64,000 bases of DNA from Wolfiporia cocos (lineage: Eukaryota; Basidiomycota; Agaricomycetes; Polyporales; Phaeolaceae), in contig JACCLO010000050.1 of the NCBI GenBank assembly GCA_029448655.1, forward strand, positions 1 to 64,000. The letters are read 5' to 3'. A model generated the notes under the pieces. The model had not been told where the DNA came from and ran no database searches. It was given only the letters and a program-made list of their open reading frames with translations. The position numbers and the translations under genes were made by a program. This document shows, in pieces, positions 45,801 through 55,166 of the stretch (positions are counted from its first letter, which is position 1; each line of letters opens with the position of its first letter).

Positions 45801-46713
45801 GCCTTGTCATCTATGCTTACCCCTATGCTTACGTTTACGTGCATGGACTCTGGGGCTTTTGGGCAAGCTCTTAGGTACTGGTGCACCCACATGTACTTAT
45901 GCACTGGCATGAGGACTTACATCCTCATGTCTAGCATTCTTGACATTAGGGTAATGACACCCTCTTTCATGCTGTCTACTGGGCTGCCACTCTGCTCTTA
46001 GTTCACGACATGCTAGTCTGGGGATGTCAGACCTTGCCAACCCGCCATACTGCCAACAAGACTGCTCGTTGCCCTGCCTTCCCTTGACGCCATGGGGCCT
46101 GGGACCTGTCATGGTCTATGTCACAGAATGCCCAGAGGGGCATTCCTAGGACAATTCACTCCTCGCTATCACAGTATGGGCACTGCTATGTGCACGCGTG
46201 CCCCTCTCTGCTTAGTTACTTCACATCATCCCTTGATGCCAGTAGAATCACCTGACCCAGTAGATTAGTGCTAGTCAGGCAGCACACGTATCAGGTACTC
46301 ACGTTCATGGTCACCACTGTAGTCACATGTAGCATTACAGTCACCCTTAGTTACGGCGCACAGGCCTGTACTTTAGGGCATCCCTACATATGCTCCTGTC
46401 ATGTACTTAAGTAGATGACAGATGGGGCTTATCCCCATCTTTTGGATTTTCAGCAATGGGCTTAGGCCCCTCTCTTGCATCTTGCTGTGGGTCTGCACCA
46501 GTCATACTACTGAGTTCTCTACTCGCTCATCTGGGGGCTTGCCTTCGTAGGCATAAGGTGACTCTGTTTAACCCTGCATAACTTGGGTGGCACCTCGATA
46601 GGTGTGTAGGGTTCCCAGCAGGGCCAGTCCCACAGACATTTGTGAGTCTGTGTCAGTCTATTGGAGATATTCCCTGGCTATGGGCCAGTCCCACAGATGG
46701 TACATCTGTATCA
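45801..46713 (+). mobile_element. LTR m (start uncertain), interrupted by LTR h
   Basis: Leader stem-loop CATGAGGA-CTTACA-TCCTCATG (45908-45929) after TACTTATG. The end AGTCCCACAGATGGTACATC then TGTATCA is at 46713. The 5' end overlaps the uncertain end of LTR k and could not be placed. Confidence 0.6.
46119..46655 (+). mobile_element. Solo LTR h, nested in LTR m
   Basis: 537 bp, TGTCACAGAATG...GTGAGTCTGTGTCA, TSD GTCTA (46114-46118 and 46656-46660). Leader stem-loop AGATGGGG-CTTAT-CCCCATCT (46420-46440) after TACTTAAG. Confidence 0.92.
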
Positions 46714-47130
46714 GCATGCATGCTCCTGATCATCAAGTTGAAGATCATCATCTCCAATGTTGATCTGGGCCTTGAGCTCAAATGGCCCTACAATCTTACC
46801 CATCACTGTCTCCATAAACTCCTTCAACAACATAACATCAGTCTCAGCTTCATCATCTTCCTCATCATTGAGAGCCTTCCACTTTGTGTGTCTTTGTTCA
46901 TTTTCCTTGTACATGCACTCTCAGCTTTTTTGCATGGCCTTCTAGGCAGGTCTTAGACATCATGGGTAATGTATGCAGGCATGCAGGATGGAAGGAGGTC
47001 ACTGGCTAATGTTGCCACAAGTCTTGCCTGCTTACAATTTCCTGCTGATTCATCACTTATAATTTTTATCTAAATGTGAGAAAATACTCTGAGCGTGAGA
47101 ACAATTATCGCTCTATTACTTTCAGTTAAA
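46714..47130 (-). other. Acidic coding fragment, CpG-free
   Basis: The minus strand 46711-46914 reads ALNDEEDDEAETDVMLLKEF and FELKAQINIGDDDLQLDD. It may belong to the interrupted MULE or another transposon. The first 330 bases contain no CG dinucleotide. No start or end can be fixed. Confidence 0.3.
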
Positions 47131-47464
47131 GGTCGGCATGGTGCATGCTAAGCGCCCATCTGCAGTGTCGGTGCACCAGCCACAGTGGAATATGAAAAGG
47201 TCATGCAAACTTGCTGGGACATTAACCTCAAGTCTGGCTCATATTGGATGTCAAGGTGCACTTGTGGGTGTGGCCCTTACCCTTGCTGCCCAATGGGACC
47301 AAGAATGGCTGTGGTGTGGGGGCGGAGACGGCAGAGAAGGTCAAGGAGATGTCTCAGACACTATCCTGTGCAGTGCCCAGGCACACTTAATCTTGTTTCC
47401 AGTGCTGGGTGGAGGTGGGGGCAGAGGTGAGGTCGGACACAAGGCAGTGCACTCAGTCTCACAG
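47131..47464 (+). repeat. Copy of sequence found upstream of the Cys-cluster gene
   Basis: 47146-47215 (CTAAGCGCCCATCTGCAG ... GCCACAGTGGAATATGAAAA ... CATGCAAACT) matches 49316-49380 (CTAAGCGCCCATCCGCAG ... GCCACAGCGGAGTTCGAAAA ... CATGCAAACT). Most differences are C to T or G to A. The rest is GGTGG-rich without a gene. Confidence 0.6.
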
Positions 47465-47932
47465 TGTCACAAATTTTGAGGCTAGGCACCTGGCTGGGCA
47501 TTTACTCAGGATTTGCCCTCTGCGTGGGTCGAACGCATTGACTGATGCACAGGAAGTCACGTGACATGGAGATTAGATAAGGAGTCGTTGATTAGGGATT
47601 GCGGACCGTCCTCCCCGCCGGGCCGCTCACATGATGTAGTTGTAGATGACACCTTATGGCATGACGATCGCGACGTCGTGCATGGCCCCCTTTAGGGTGG
47701 GCCGCGACTCAGTAGTTACGCCATCTCTACATGTATATATACTACGTCATCTGAGGGTTACACCTCAGACTTGTTCTTCTCGATGTATGGGTGATAGCCC
47801 TCCTCTCTTGATCACTACAGCATGCTGCCTGACTCCGCCTCGCCTTGTCTCAACAACTCGGCGTTGTACCCTGGGTCTTAGTACTTATAGGGGTAGGACA
47901 GGGATAGAGGTATGCCAGTCAAGTTTGTGTCA
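47465..47932 (+). mobile_element. Solo LTR i
   Basis: 468 bp, TGTCACAAATTTTG...CAAGTTTGTGTCA, TSD CACAG (47460-47464 and 47933-47937). TATATATA near 47733, then stem-loop TCTGAGG-GTTACA-CCTCAGA (47750-47769) and TTGTTCTTCTCG. Confidence 0.92.
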
Positions 47933-48276
47933 CACAGCATTTCAGTACAATGTACAATACAATCATACAAATGATAGCATCACTTCATGAGGATTGTTTT
48001 AGCTGAGCTATATGCAGGTGCAATATGATGCAGGCAAGCACCTGGGCATGATAAATTCACTGTGGCAATCCAGTGTTGGAACATCCAGGCAAGTGCGTAT
48101 CCGATTGCCGGCTGGGTATACCATGCAGTGACACTAGCATACTTGAACAAGTCAGAAAGATGTGCCTTAGAGATAAGGGTACCCCTTATTATTGTAGAAT
48201 TTAGGCTGTACATGCTTTGCATGTTTGCCTCCCCGCCCCAAGGATGAGACAAACCACTGTCCAACATTGTTGTTTC
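47933..48276. other. No gene seen
   Basis: 344 bases between LTR i and MITE copy 3. Short frames only. It is the host context of both insertions. Confidence 0.4.
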
Positions 48277-49135
48277 TAGTGATGTGCCAGGCCCAGCCTG
48301 GCTCAAAAGCCCTGGCTTTGGCCTGGCTTGGACAGCCCACAGCTTTTCAAAACCTCAGGCTGGGCCCTCATTGACGGCTCACGGCTTGGCCCAGCCTAGG
48401 CCCCGGCTCGACCATGGCCTACTACTGCTAAGATAATCATCACTTTAGCTTCAGAGCTTGAGATTCACCTTTGCCAAACCTTTCCCAGATGAAATAGAAC
48501 CTTGAATCCTCCTGTCACAGATTTAACTGGCAGTCCCAGACCAGTGTCTGTGGAGACATACGTCTAACACCCCTTAGCCAAAAGGGCCACTATAACAGCT
48601 CAGCTGTTATAGGCAGGACACGCTATATGTGTAGTTCATATTCCCACGCTAGGCACTTATATTGCACCGTTGAGTATTTGGCTTAATACTTGGCATGGTT
48701 GGCCTTTCTGGTATTATATGTGCCACCTGGGATTCCAACCCCAGATATTCCGTGACACCTCCAATCTATAGTAGGATTAAGTGTGAAATAATCACTCACC
48801 AGTGCAGCATTCAGTAGCGTGCCTGCCATATGGGGAATCATATAGGCACCCGAAAGTGAGCGGCAGGCTTCAATGTTGAGGACTTGACTTTTCTGTAGTT
48901 TTAAATAAACAAGATAGGTGCACAATGATTGAGTTGAGCATATAACTGGCCTGTATGGGCTTATATTGTGCCTGCCAGATATTGTAGCCATTAAGATCCC
49001 TAGGCCGGGGCTCAACAGCTTGGCCCGGCCTGGCCTGTATCTCAGGCCAGGCCCTGGGCCATCTCAAGCCATGCTGTAAAGCCCAGCTTGGCCCGGCCCG
49101 GCTCATGGCCCAAAGCTGGGCCTGGCACATCACTA
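48277..49135. mobile_element. hAT-like MITE, copy 3 (with a 245-bp insertion)
   Basis: Perfect terminal inverted repeats TAGTGATGTGCCAGGCCCAG...CTGGGCCTGGCACATCACTA and perfect 8-bp TSD GTTGTTTC (48269-48276 and 49136-49143). The 8-bp TSD and TAG start fit the hAT superfamily. Non-coding. Net length about 609 bp. Confidence 0.92.
48513..48757. mobile_element. 245-bp miniature LTR-like insertion
   Basis: TGTCACAGATTT...ATTCCGTGACA with TSD CCTCC (48508-48512 and 48758-48762), inserted in MITE copy 3. It holds the perfect palindrome TATAACAGCT-CAGCTGTTATA region and TTCATATTCCCACGCT, both shared with the repeats at 24903, 25580 and 40096. Confidence 0.88.
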
Positions 49136-49522
49136 GTTGTTTCTTGCACCGCTCACTTCGTTCGCTCTCTTTCACGCGATCCCGACGCTTGCTTCAACAA
49201 TCCAGGTCCTAGTGGTGGCACCTGCTAGTGAAGCTTGCACCTATTCCATCCAATAGAGACTGGGAGGAGAGAGGGGGCAGGGCGGGGGAGGAGGGCTGCT
49301 CGAGGACGGGGCGCACGCTAAGCGCCCATCCGCAGTCAGCCACAGCGGAGTTCGAAAAGGCCATGCAAACTCGAAGTCCCTGATCTCTCGCTCTCGTTCT
49401 CTCGTGACGACGGGACATTATAAACTCAAGTGTAAGACCCTGCCATCATGTAGCAGGATTAACTACCCTTCAGCTAACACTCGTATCAGTGATAACGATA
49501 ACGAAGAGGTCGCCACACCGAA

Positions 49523-50770
49523 ATGGATCCGGGATACATATCTGGAGTCACAGTTCACCTGGAGTCTCTAAAGCTTATTCGCGAAGTCAAACAGCTGCTG
49601 CAGTGCCCGCCATGCGCGGCCGCTGACCAAGAGGAGCTTTGTGATTGGGTGCAACGACTCGATCATTGCAAGGTGCGCTCTCACTACCTGGAAACCTGTG
49701 TTGCGCTAACAGGCTGTCAAAGAATCTCTACGACTCGCTTCACTTTAAAGCGCCCCTTCTATCTCCTTTCGGCACACTGGACCTCTATCACGACTACGTG
49801 TCTGTTTGGGATGATGCGTTTGCTCGGATGAAATCATCAAACGGCACAGTGCCGGATACCCCTGCACAGCCCCCACCGATCGAAGCCACCACCAGTCAGG
49901 GTATAACCACCGCTGAGCGCAGGACTAGTCGCTCGGCACCGCGAAAGAAACTCGAAGAGGTGGTTTATGACCCCCCATGCGCCCAATGCGCTGCAACGCG
50001 GCGTGACTGTAGGGGCCCTGTGTCACAAACTTTCCTTAGAGGATACGTAACATCCCTCGCTGCAGGTATTATAGGCGCCGCTAGGTGCGCGCGCGCTTCC
50101 ATGATCCTCAGCCACCTCCGCGTCTATCCAGGACTCCGTCTAGATCATATGACTGTAGGTAAGCGCTGTAGGGTAGCGCGCGCCTTAGGTACTCACGTTA
50201 GGGTCACACCGTCACATGTCGTTACAGGTAGTTACATTATCATGTGCCCTCTTAGTTACTGCGCACAGGCCGCGACTTTAGGGCGACCATTACTGGTCAG
50301 CTCCCCATGTATAAGTACGACAAGATGGGGACTTACTTCCCCATCTTTAGGATTCTCGACAACTGAGCTTAGGCTCCTTTCTCATCTGCGTTTGTGTGCG
50401 TCTCTGCCCCGGGGGCCCTCCACGACTTGCTTGTCTGTGTGTCTTCCCTCTTGGTCGCCTTAGGAGTTCCCCCTTGGGGATACAGCCGACTGGCTGCCTT
50501 GTGGTTAGCACACCGCCCTGTAGGACGTCTAGGGACTCCCCTGTAGCCAGGGTCCCACAAACCTGTGAGTTTGTGTCACCCTGATGTCTCCCCGCATGCA
50601 TGCTCAAACTGCAGTCTTCTTTGCTTGAGATGTAGTCGGGCAAAAAAACAAAGTAAACCATATTCTATTCACTCTGCAATCATATGGTTGACTGTGCCTG
50701 CGTTGGCAAATTGTATAGAACGTGCCGGAATCGGTAAAAGGTGGGATCGCCGTAACATACGCCCTTAGTC
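49523..50770 (+). pseudogene. Cys-cluster gene split by a solo LTR
   Basis: A first exon from ATG 49523 (DPGYISGVTVHLESLKLIRE), a probable intron at 49673-49712, then a helical segment (YDSLHFKAPLLSPFGTLDLY). A Ser/Thr-rich linker leads to a cysteine cluster, PPCAQCAATRRDC before the LTR and ACSNCSLLCLRCSRAKKQS after it (C-x2-C-x6-C then C-x2-C-x4-C-x2-C). The basic tail suggests nucleic-acid or zinc binding. The frame is continuous across the insertion when the LTR and one TSD are removed. The intron phase does not fit perfectly, so one base may be wrong. Confidence 0.6.
50021..50578 (+). mobile_element. Solo LTR j inside the Cys-cluster gene
   Basis: 558 bp, TGTCACAAACTT...GAGTTTGTGTCA, TSD CCCTG (50016-50020 and 50579-50583). 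Leader stem-loop AAGATGGGGA-CTTACT-TCCCCATCTT (50322-50347), the longest stem of the set (10 bp). Both ends carry the A/T variant (CACAAAC and GTTTGTG). Confidence 0.93.
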
Positions 50771-51044
50771 GCAGCGTCATTGTATTGTACGGCGCAATAA
50801 GTTTTCGATGACACCTTCGCATATCTCACTTGGCTATACCTTGCTAAGACCTATGGGTTCGATGCCTGGACCCTGCACTGTTCCATCAGTGTCTTTGCAA
50901 GATCTTCAAATCAGCCCTGTCAATGCAGAGGGGCTTCAGACGAAGCGAAGGTGGTCCCTGTATCAGGGATTGACTACTTCACGTACGTCGTACACTGTTA
51001 GTTATACCCGAAGTCCTTCTGGCCTATGATCTCCCCAGCTGCTG

Positions 51045-51960
51045 CTAGAGATCCTCTGCAAGAGCCTTCAATAATGCCCCACTGTCTGATGTGACGTTCT
51101 GCCGCGCACGCTTGTTCGATTGAGTGCCCGGAGTGCAGTACATGGCGCTGATTACGCATATAAGTGAGCGATCAGATGCGGAGCTGATGATGACTTCCAC
51201 ATCAGGGTGGAGATTTGGCGATGGCGCTGGATAGTTGTGAGTGAGTGAGAGGTGATGAGAACGCCATCTATATTCCGACGGCCGATAGTGACTACGGTGA
51301 GTAATGTGCGTAGTTGAGCTTTTGATGGTGCGGTCACTGACCGAGACCGTCTACACTCAAGATCTCGTCGATGCTCTGTACGGCCTCAAGTCGTTCGCAG
51401 ATGCGAGGTATTCTGACGCCATCAGTCCCCATGTGCTCTGTGTAAATGGACTGCCGAATCCACGGATACCTGGACCCCTTGGGGGGAAGCGCGCCGCAGC
51501 AACGATCGACTTGGCTTGAGCGGCGGTTGATACCTATCAGATTGACGTATATGTACCACGACCGACTAGCCCAGCGTGTTCTACATACCATTGGAACCAG
51601 CACTCCCCGGGCGCCGGCATCAAGCCCATACTTGATTTGCCACCGACACTACCGTCTGCACACGCCCCTGTTGCAGGTATTCTGACAATAGTGCTGGGCG
51701 CCGAGCTTCCGAGCCCCGATATTGTTTGGATGGATTCGGCAGCGCCTGGCTGAAGAGATGTCATGCCATGCTCACAATCAATGAGCAGCCATGAGAGATG
51801 GGGCGAGGCGAGCGCAGCAGTGCGCGCTTTCAAAGCACCTGGCAGCGTGATCCATGCGCCGAACGCTGGCTTCGATGCGCGAAAGGGCTTCAAGAAGACG
51901 GTGCATTATACTCCGCTGTGGAATTGTTGCGATGACAATACATTACATTCATTGACTTGG
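51045..51960 (-). pseudogene. HpcH/HpaI-family aldolase, damaged
   Basis: Sense order: STAEYNAPSS near the start, then KPAFGAWITLPGALKART, WLLIDCEHG, STIVRIPATG, YGLDAGARGVLVPM, RGFGSPFTQSTWG, AVQSIDEILSVDGL and the end NVTSDSGALLKALAEDL with stop at 51045-51047. These match class II keto-acid aldolases (2-oxo acid + aldehyde, metal dependent). Two introns seem present. One-base shifts fall near 51900 and 51650, and the expected FIGPxDLS segment after SVDGL is missing. The loss of that segment is hard to explain by a single indel and supports a pseudogene. Confidence 0.75.
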
Positions 51961-52142
51961 TGCTTGTGGACAGATCCTCGCCGAACACAGACTCCGACCG
52001 TTGCATCTTGGCCTGCTCCGCACGTGGGCAAGCAAGATTAGATGCGAGAAATCCCTGGTAGAAATAATAACCAGAAAGCACCCCCGTCACTGTGCGCAGA
52101 CACCAGCGGCATCCGAGCCACCGCTGCCTCGTTGCAGCACGC

Positions 52143-52439
52143 TCACCGACGCCACACACAACTGTGGTGTTCCTGTTGAATCGGAATAGTTTGTTGCCCA
52201 GAATGGCTAGGGTGAATAGTACAGCAATGGACCATGCGTATACGCGAAGTTACTAACCACCTGCCAATGCAGCGGAAAGGCCAGCGAAGAGGCCGTCTCT
52301 CCGAGCTTCCTGTGGAGGTTGGCGTGTGAATGTCATCATTATCGAGATTGGAATGGATGGATATAGATTTCCCTACAGTTGTACATCTTGCTACAGCATC
52401 ATCGGGAGCCACAAGTGAAGTGTCGGCGGCGTTGGGCAT
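52143..52439 (-). CDS. Hypothetical protein fragment
   Basis: ATG at 52439 opens a frame (MPNAADTSLVAPDDAVARCT) that could splice near 52250 to a short exon. No family recognised, and the gene may be spurious. Confidence 0.2.
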   Translation of the reverse strand: MPNAADTSLVAPDDAVARCTTVGKSISIHSNLDNDDIHTPTSTGSSERRPLRWPFRCIGRWLVTSRIRMVHCCTIHPSHSGQQTIPIQQEHHSCVWRR

Positions 52440-53386
52440 AGTGATAAATTATGGAACGCGATGCGTTTGCGGACTTGATGCGGACAGATAAACGTGTGCA
52501 CCACTTAGTAACTCAAATAGAATTAATAATTCCCCTGCCTGACACACGGCGTGCGCGCGCTAACATCACCCCGCGTCACATAAGCTCGACGTCACGACTT
52601 CGTGACTGAGCGCGTCAAAGTCTCGCGTGGAGCTCGCTGTGGCTGGCATCGTAGACATTGGGCTTCTTCTTGTATGTGGATAACTCACTGGAAATATCGG
52701 CGAACAAGCGCAAACTGTCTTCAGACATATCAAATACTTTCAGTTCCATCGAGGGTACGTTATATGCGCTCAATTGCACGGATCTTATTTACAGCAACAT
52801 CCTCCATTCGTGTAGACGCTTTGATCAGCGTCAAGCAGAAACTCGGGGATAGTAGTCGTAGCAGTCGGGTCTCTATATGCGCCGAACTATACCAGCTGGC
52901 ATATCTCTCCGAGTCTTTCTCCCAGCAGCGCCTGCGGTCGAACAAGGATTGGATCCATCAAGTGGATATCCTAGATCGTGAAGGTGGGCACACTATTTCT
53001 GGGTTTCTTCCAACTACCACATATGATCCGCAGGGGTCAATCTGTGGAATCCATCTGCCTTGTCTCGCGATATGGATGATGAGGATACTTGAAATGTGAA
53101 TGCTGCATGTGAGTCTAGTTCATCATGCCGAGAGTGTCTCACCGTACCATCCCCAATCACCGGTTCGGCTATCCGTACAGTGAAGTTGGCCGGATTCCGC
53201 CTCGTTGAAGCCGGATTAGAGAACAAGCCAGCCATTGACAGTGAGACAATCATCCATCACGATGTCACCTAGTTTGAGATCGCTTCTCCACAGCTCTCAT
53301 CCATGTGCTGCAGCTCGCAAGCAAAGCCGGCGTTAGCATGTCAGGTACAACCATCAGTTCGCGTGCGGACTCCCAAGACGGGCCGC
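52440..53386. other. No confident gene
   Basis: Open stretches exist on both strands (52602-53099 plus; 53014-53253 minus) without recognisable motifs or consistent splice sites. It may contain the 3' end of the adenylating enzyme gene. Confidence 0.3.
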
Positions 53387-55166
53387 TTACTCAGAAAATG
53401 TGAATTCTAGCGATCGGACGCCATGATCTTGCAGGCTCCGTGCTTGCATGTGCAGCGAAGGTATGACTACTATCCGCCCCATGAGTGCACGCCAATGTGA
53501 TTTCTCCTGAAGGATTGGTACCGTCTTCTCACCTGAATCGAAGTTAGCAGCCGCCCTCGGGCGATGACAGGGGCGACGCACCTGATCCGAGTACGATGAC
53601 ATCGTCAGCACGCCCGACACTTCATATGCGACATCAGACTTTATTTGCCAATCATATTGACTGCGACGTACATTCGCCAGAGACCAGGCTTGGCCGGATG
53701 TGGTTCCCAAAGGTCGGATGTGGCAAAGCCACGCTCCCCATTTGGCATATTCTCGATGCAAGGCTGGTGTGTCTCGCACGTCTGCACGCACATGCACGCC
53801 ATACCTCAGTATACTTCGGGCGGCTACATCGTTACATTTTGGCACGCACCAACATCTGCAGCTCGAATGTCCCGTCTCCCTGAGGAACCCAGCGACATAC
53901 ACTCTCTGGGAAGCTGCATCCATTCCCAGTCGGCGCGCTTCTTGCCAATAGGGCTCGGCTCTTCGACGCCGTCATCGAACACGCATGTCACCAGGCCGAA
54001 TTCGGTTGCACCGTAGCACGCCAACAGGCGCACGCCTTTATCCACGAGCTTCTCACCATTCGCCCTGGAGAGCGGGCCGCCGGCGAATATCTAAGACGTG
54101 AGTGATAAGCGAGTTGCTCCCTCGACCAGCGCAATGTGATGCAGGTACTGACAAGAGCCTGAAGAGACGCAAGGTACTTCGCGTCATCCTCGTTCTGCGA
54201 CCACGCCTGGCGAAAACAGTACTTTTAGCAATCACAGGCACACTACACAACCAGAGCCTACCTCGACGAAAGCAGGGACGCTCTCGATAGCCGTGCAGCC
54301 TGTCTTGCGCGCCGTCTCAATTGTGTTCTGCGGGGTCGGCACGACCGGGGGCGCTGACACGATCGCGCGCGGGGGAACAGCGACGTCGGCTGGCCGGACA
54401 AGAGCGGCGCGTACAGCTGCGAGCAGAGTCCCATTACGTGGAACGGCGGTAGCGCCATGCACCCCCACCGTATCGCCTTCCTGCGCGACTCCACGAAGAT
54501 GGGCATCCTGCACCAGTGTAGGATCGTCGTGTGCGTGTGCGGGATCGGCTTCGGGAAGCCGGTGGAGCCTGAGGAGTGCAGGTAGAGCACAACATCCGAT
54601 GGCGACGCCGCGCACGCGGGCGGCGGGTAAGGGCCCGAGACGGCACGCGGCGGGTCGAAGGAGGGCGCGAGCGTCGGGAAGACGTCCGTGAGCGCGGGCA
54701 GGTCGTCGACGTGCATGGCGAATCCGCTCGGCAGGCTCTCCCGGACCGCGTCAGTGAATGGGGCGAAGGTGGGCTGTGAGACGATGCGATGGCAGCTCGT
54801 GTGCTCCATCAGGCTTGCTATTGCGGGCACGGAGTTGCGGGAGGACATAGGGAAGGGGACGAGCCCCGCAATCGGACAGACCCGCGACGAGCGCATGGTA
54901 GAGCAGAGTATCGCAGTTCGCGATGATAGCGACAACGGCGCCCTCTTCGCCCTTCCGTCCGGGCCTGAAGGAGTGGGCAACGCGGTGAATTGCCTGAGCG
55001 AACTCGAGGAACGATATACTTCCGAGCGTATCAGAAGACAAGTCTGGAAACAGGAAGAGAAAGAACGGAGAGGTGGAATTGTATTCGGCATGGAAGTCGA
55101 CGAGCCCAGGATGAGAGATAGCGAACCGTTGAGGGGCGGGAGTACAGGCGATGCAGATGCAGACAT
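53387..55166 (-). pseudogene. AMP-dependent (acyl-)adenylating enzyme, frame-broken
   Basis: Sense order: ISFLEFAQAIHRVAHSF and VVAIIANCDTLLYHALVAGL (54800-55000), the ATP-binding core LHSSGSTGFPKPIPHTH (about 54560), MALPPFHVMGLCSQLY, then LLACYGATEFGLVT (about 54000), KRADWEWMQLP, GFATSDLWEPHPAKPGLWR and GRADDVIVLGSGEKTVP (about 53560). This is the adenylation domain of basidiomycete NRPS-like or acyl-CoA synthetase enzymes, which activate a carboxylic acid as its AMP ester. Carrier and reductase domains are not seen. Short introns near 53540 and 53640 fit. One-base shifts occur near the N-terminus, near 54900 and near 54260. Confidence 0.75.

Noticed and set aside
7454..50578. TGACACAGA...TCTGTGACA ends read as terminal inverted repeats of a DNA transposon
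   Set aside because: Copies have 5-bp duplications, TG...CA ends, polypurine tracts next to one end, and two of them form direct identical LTRs; they are LTRs.
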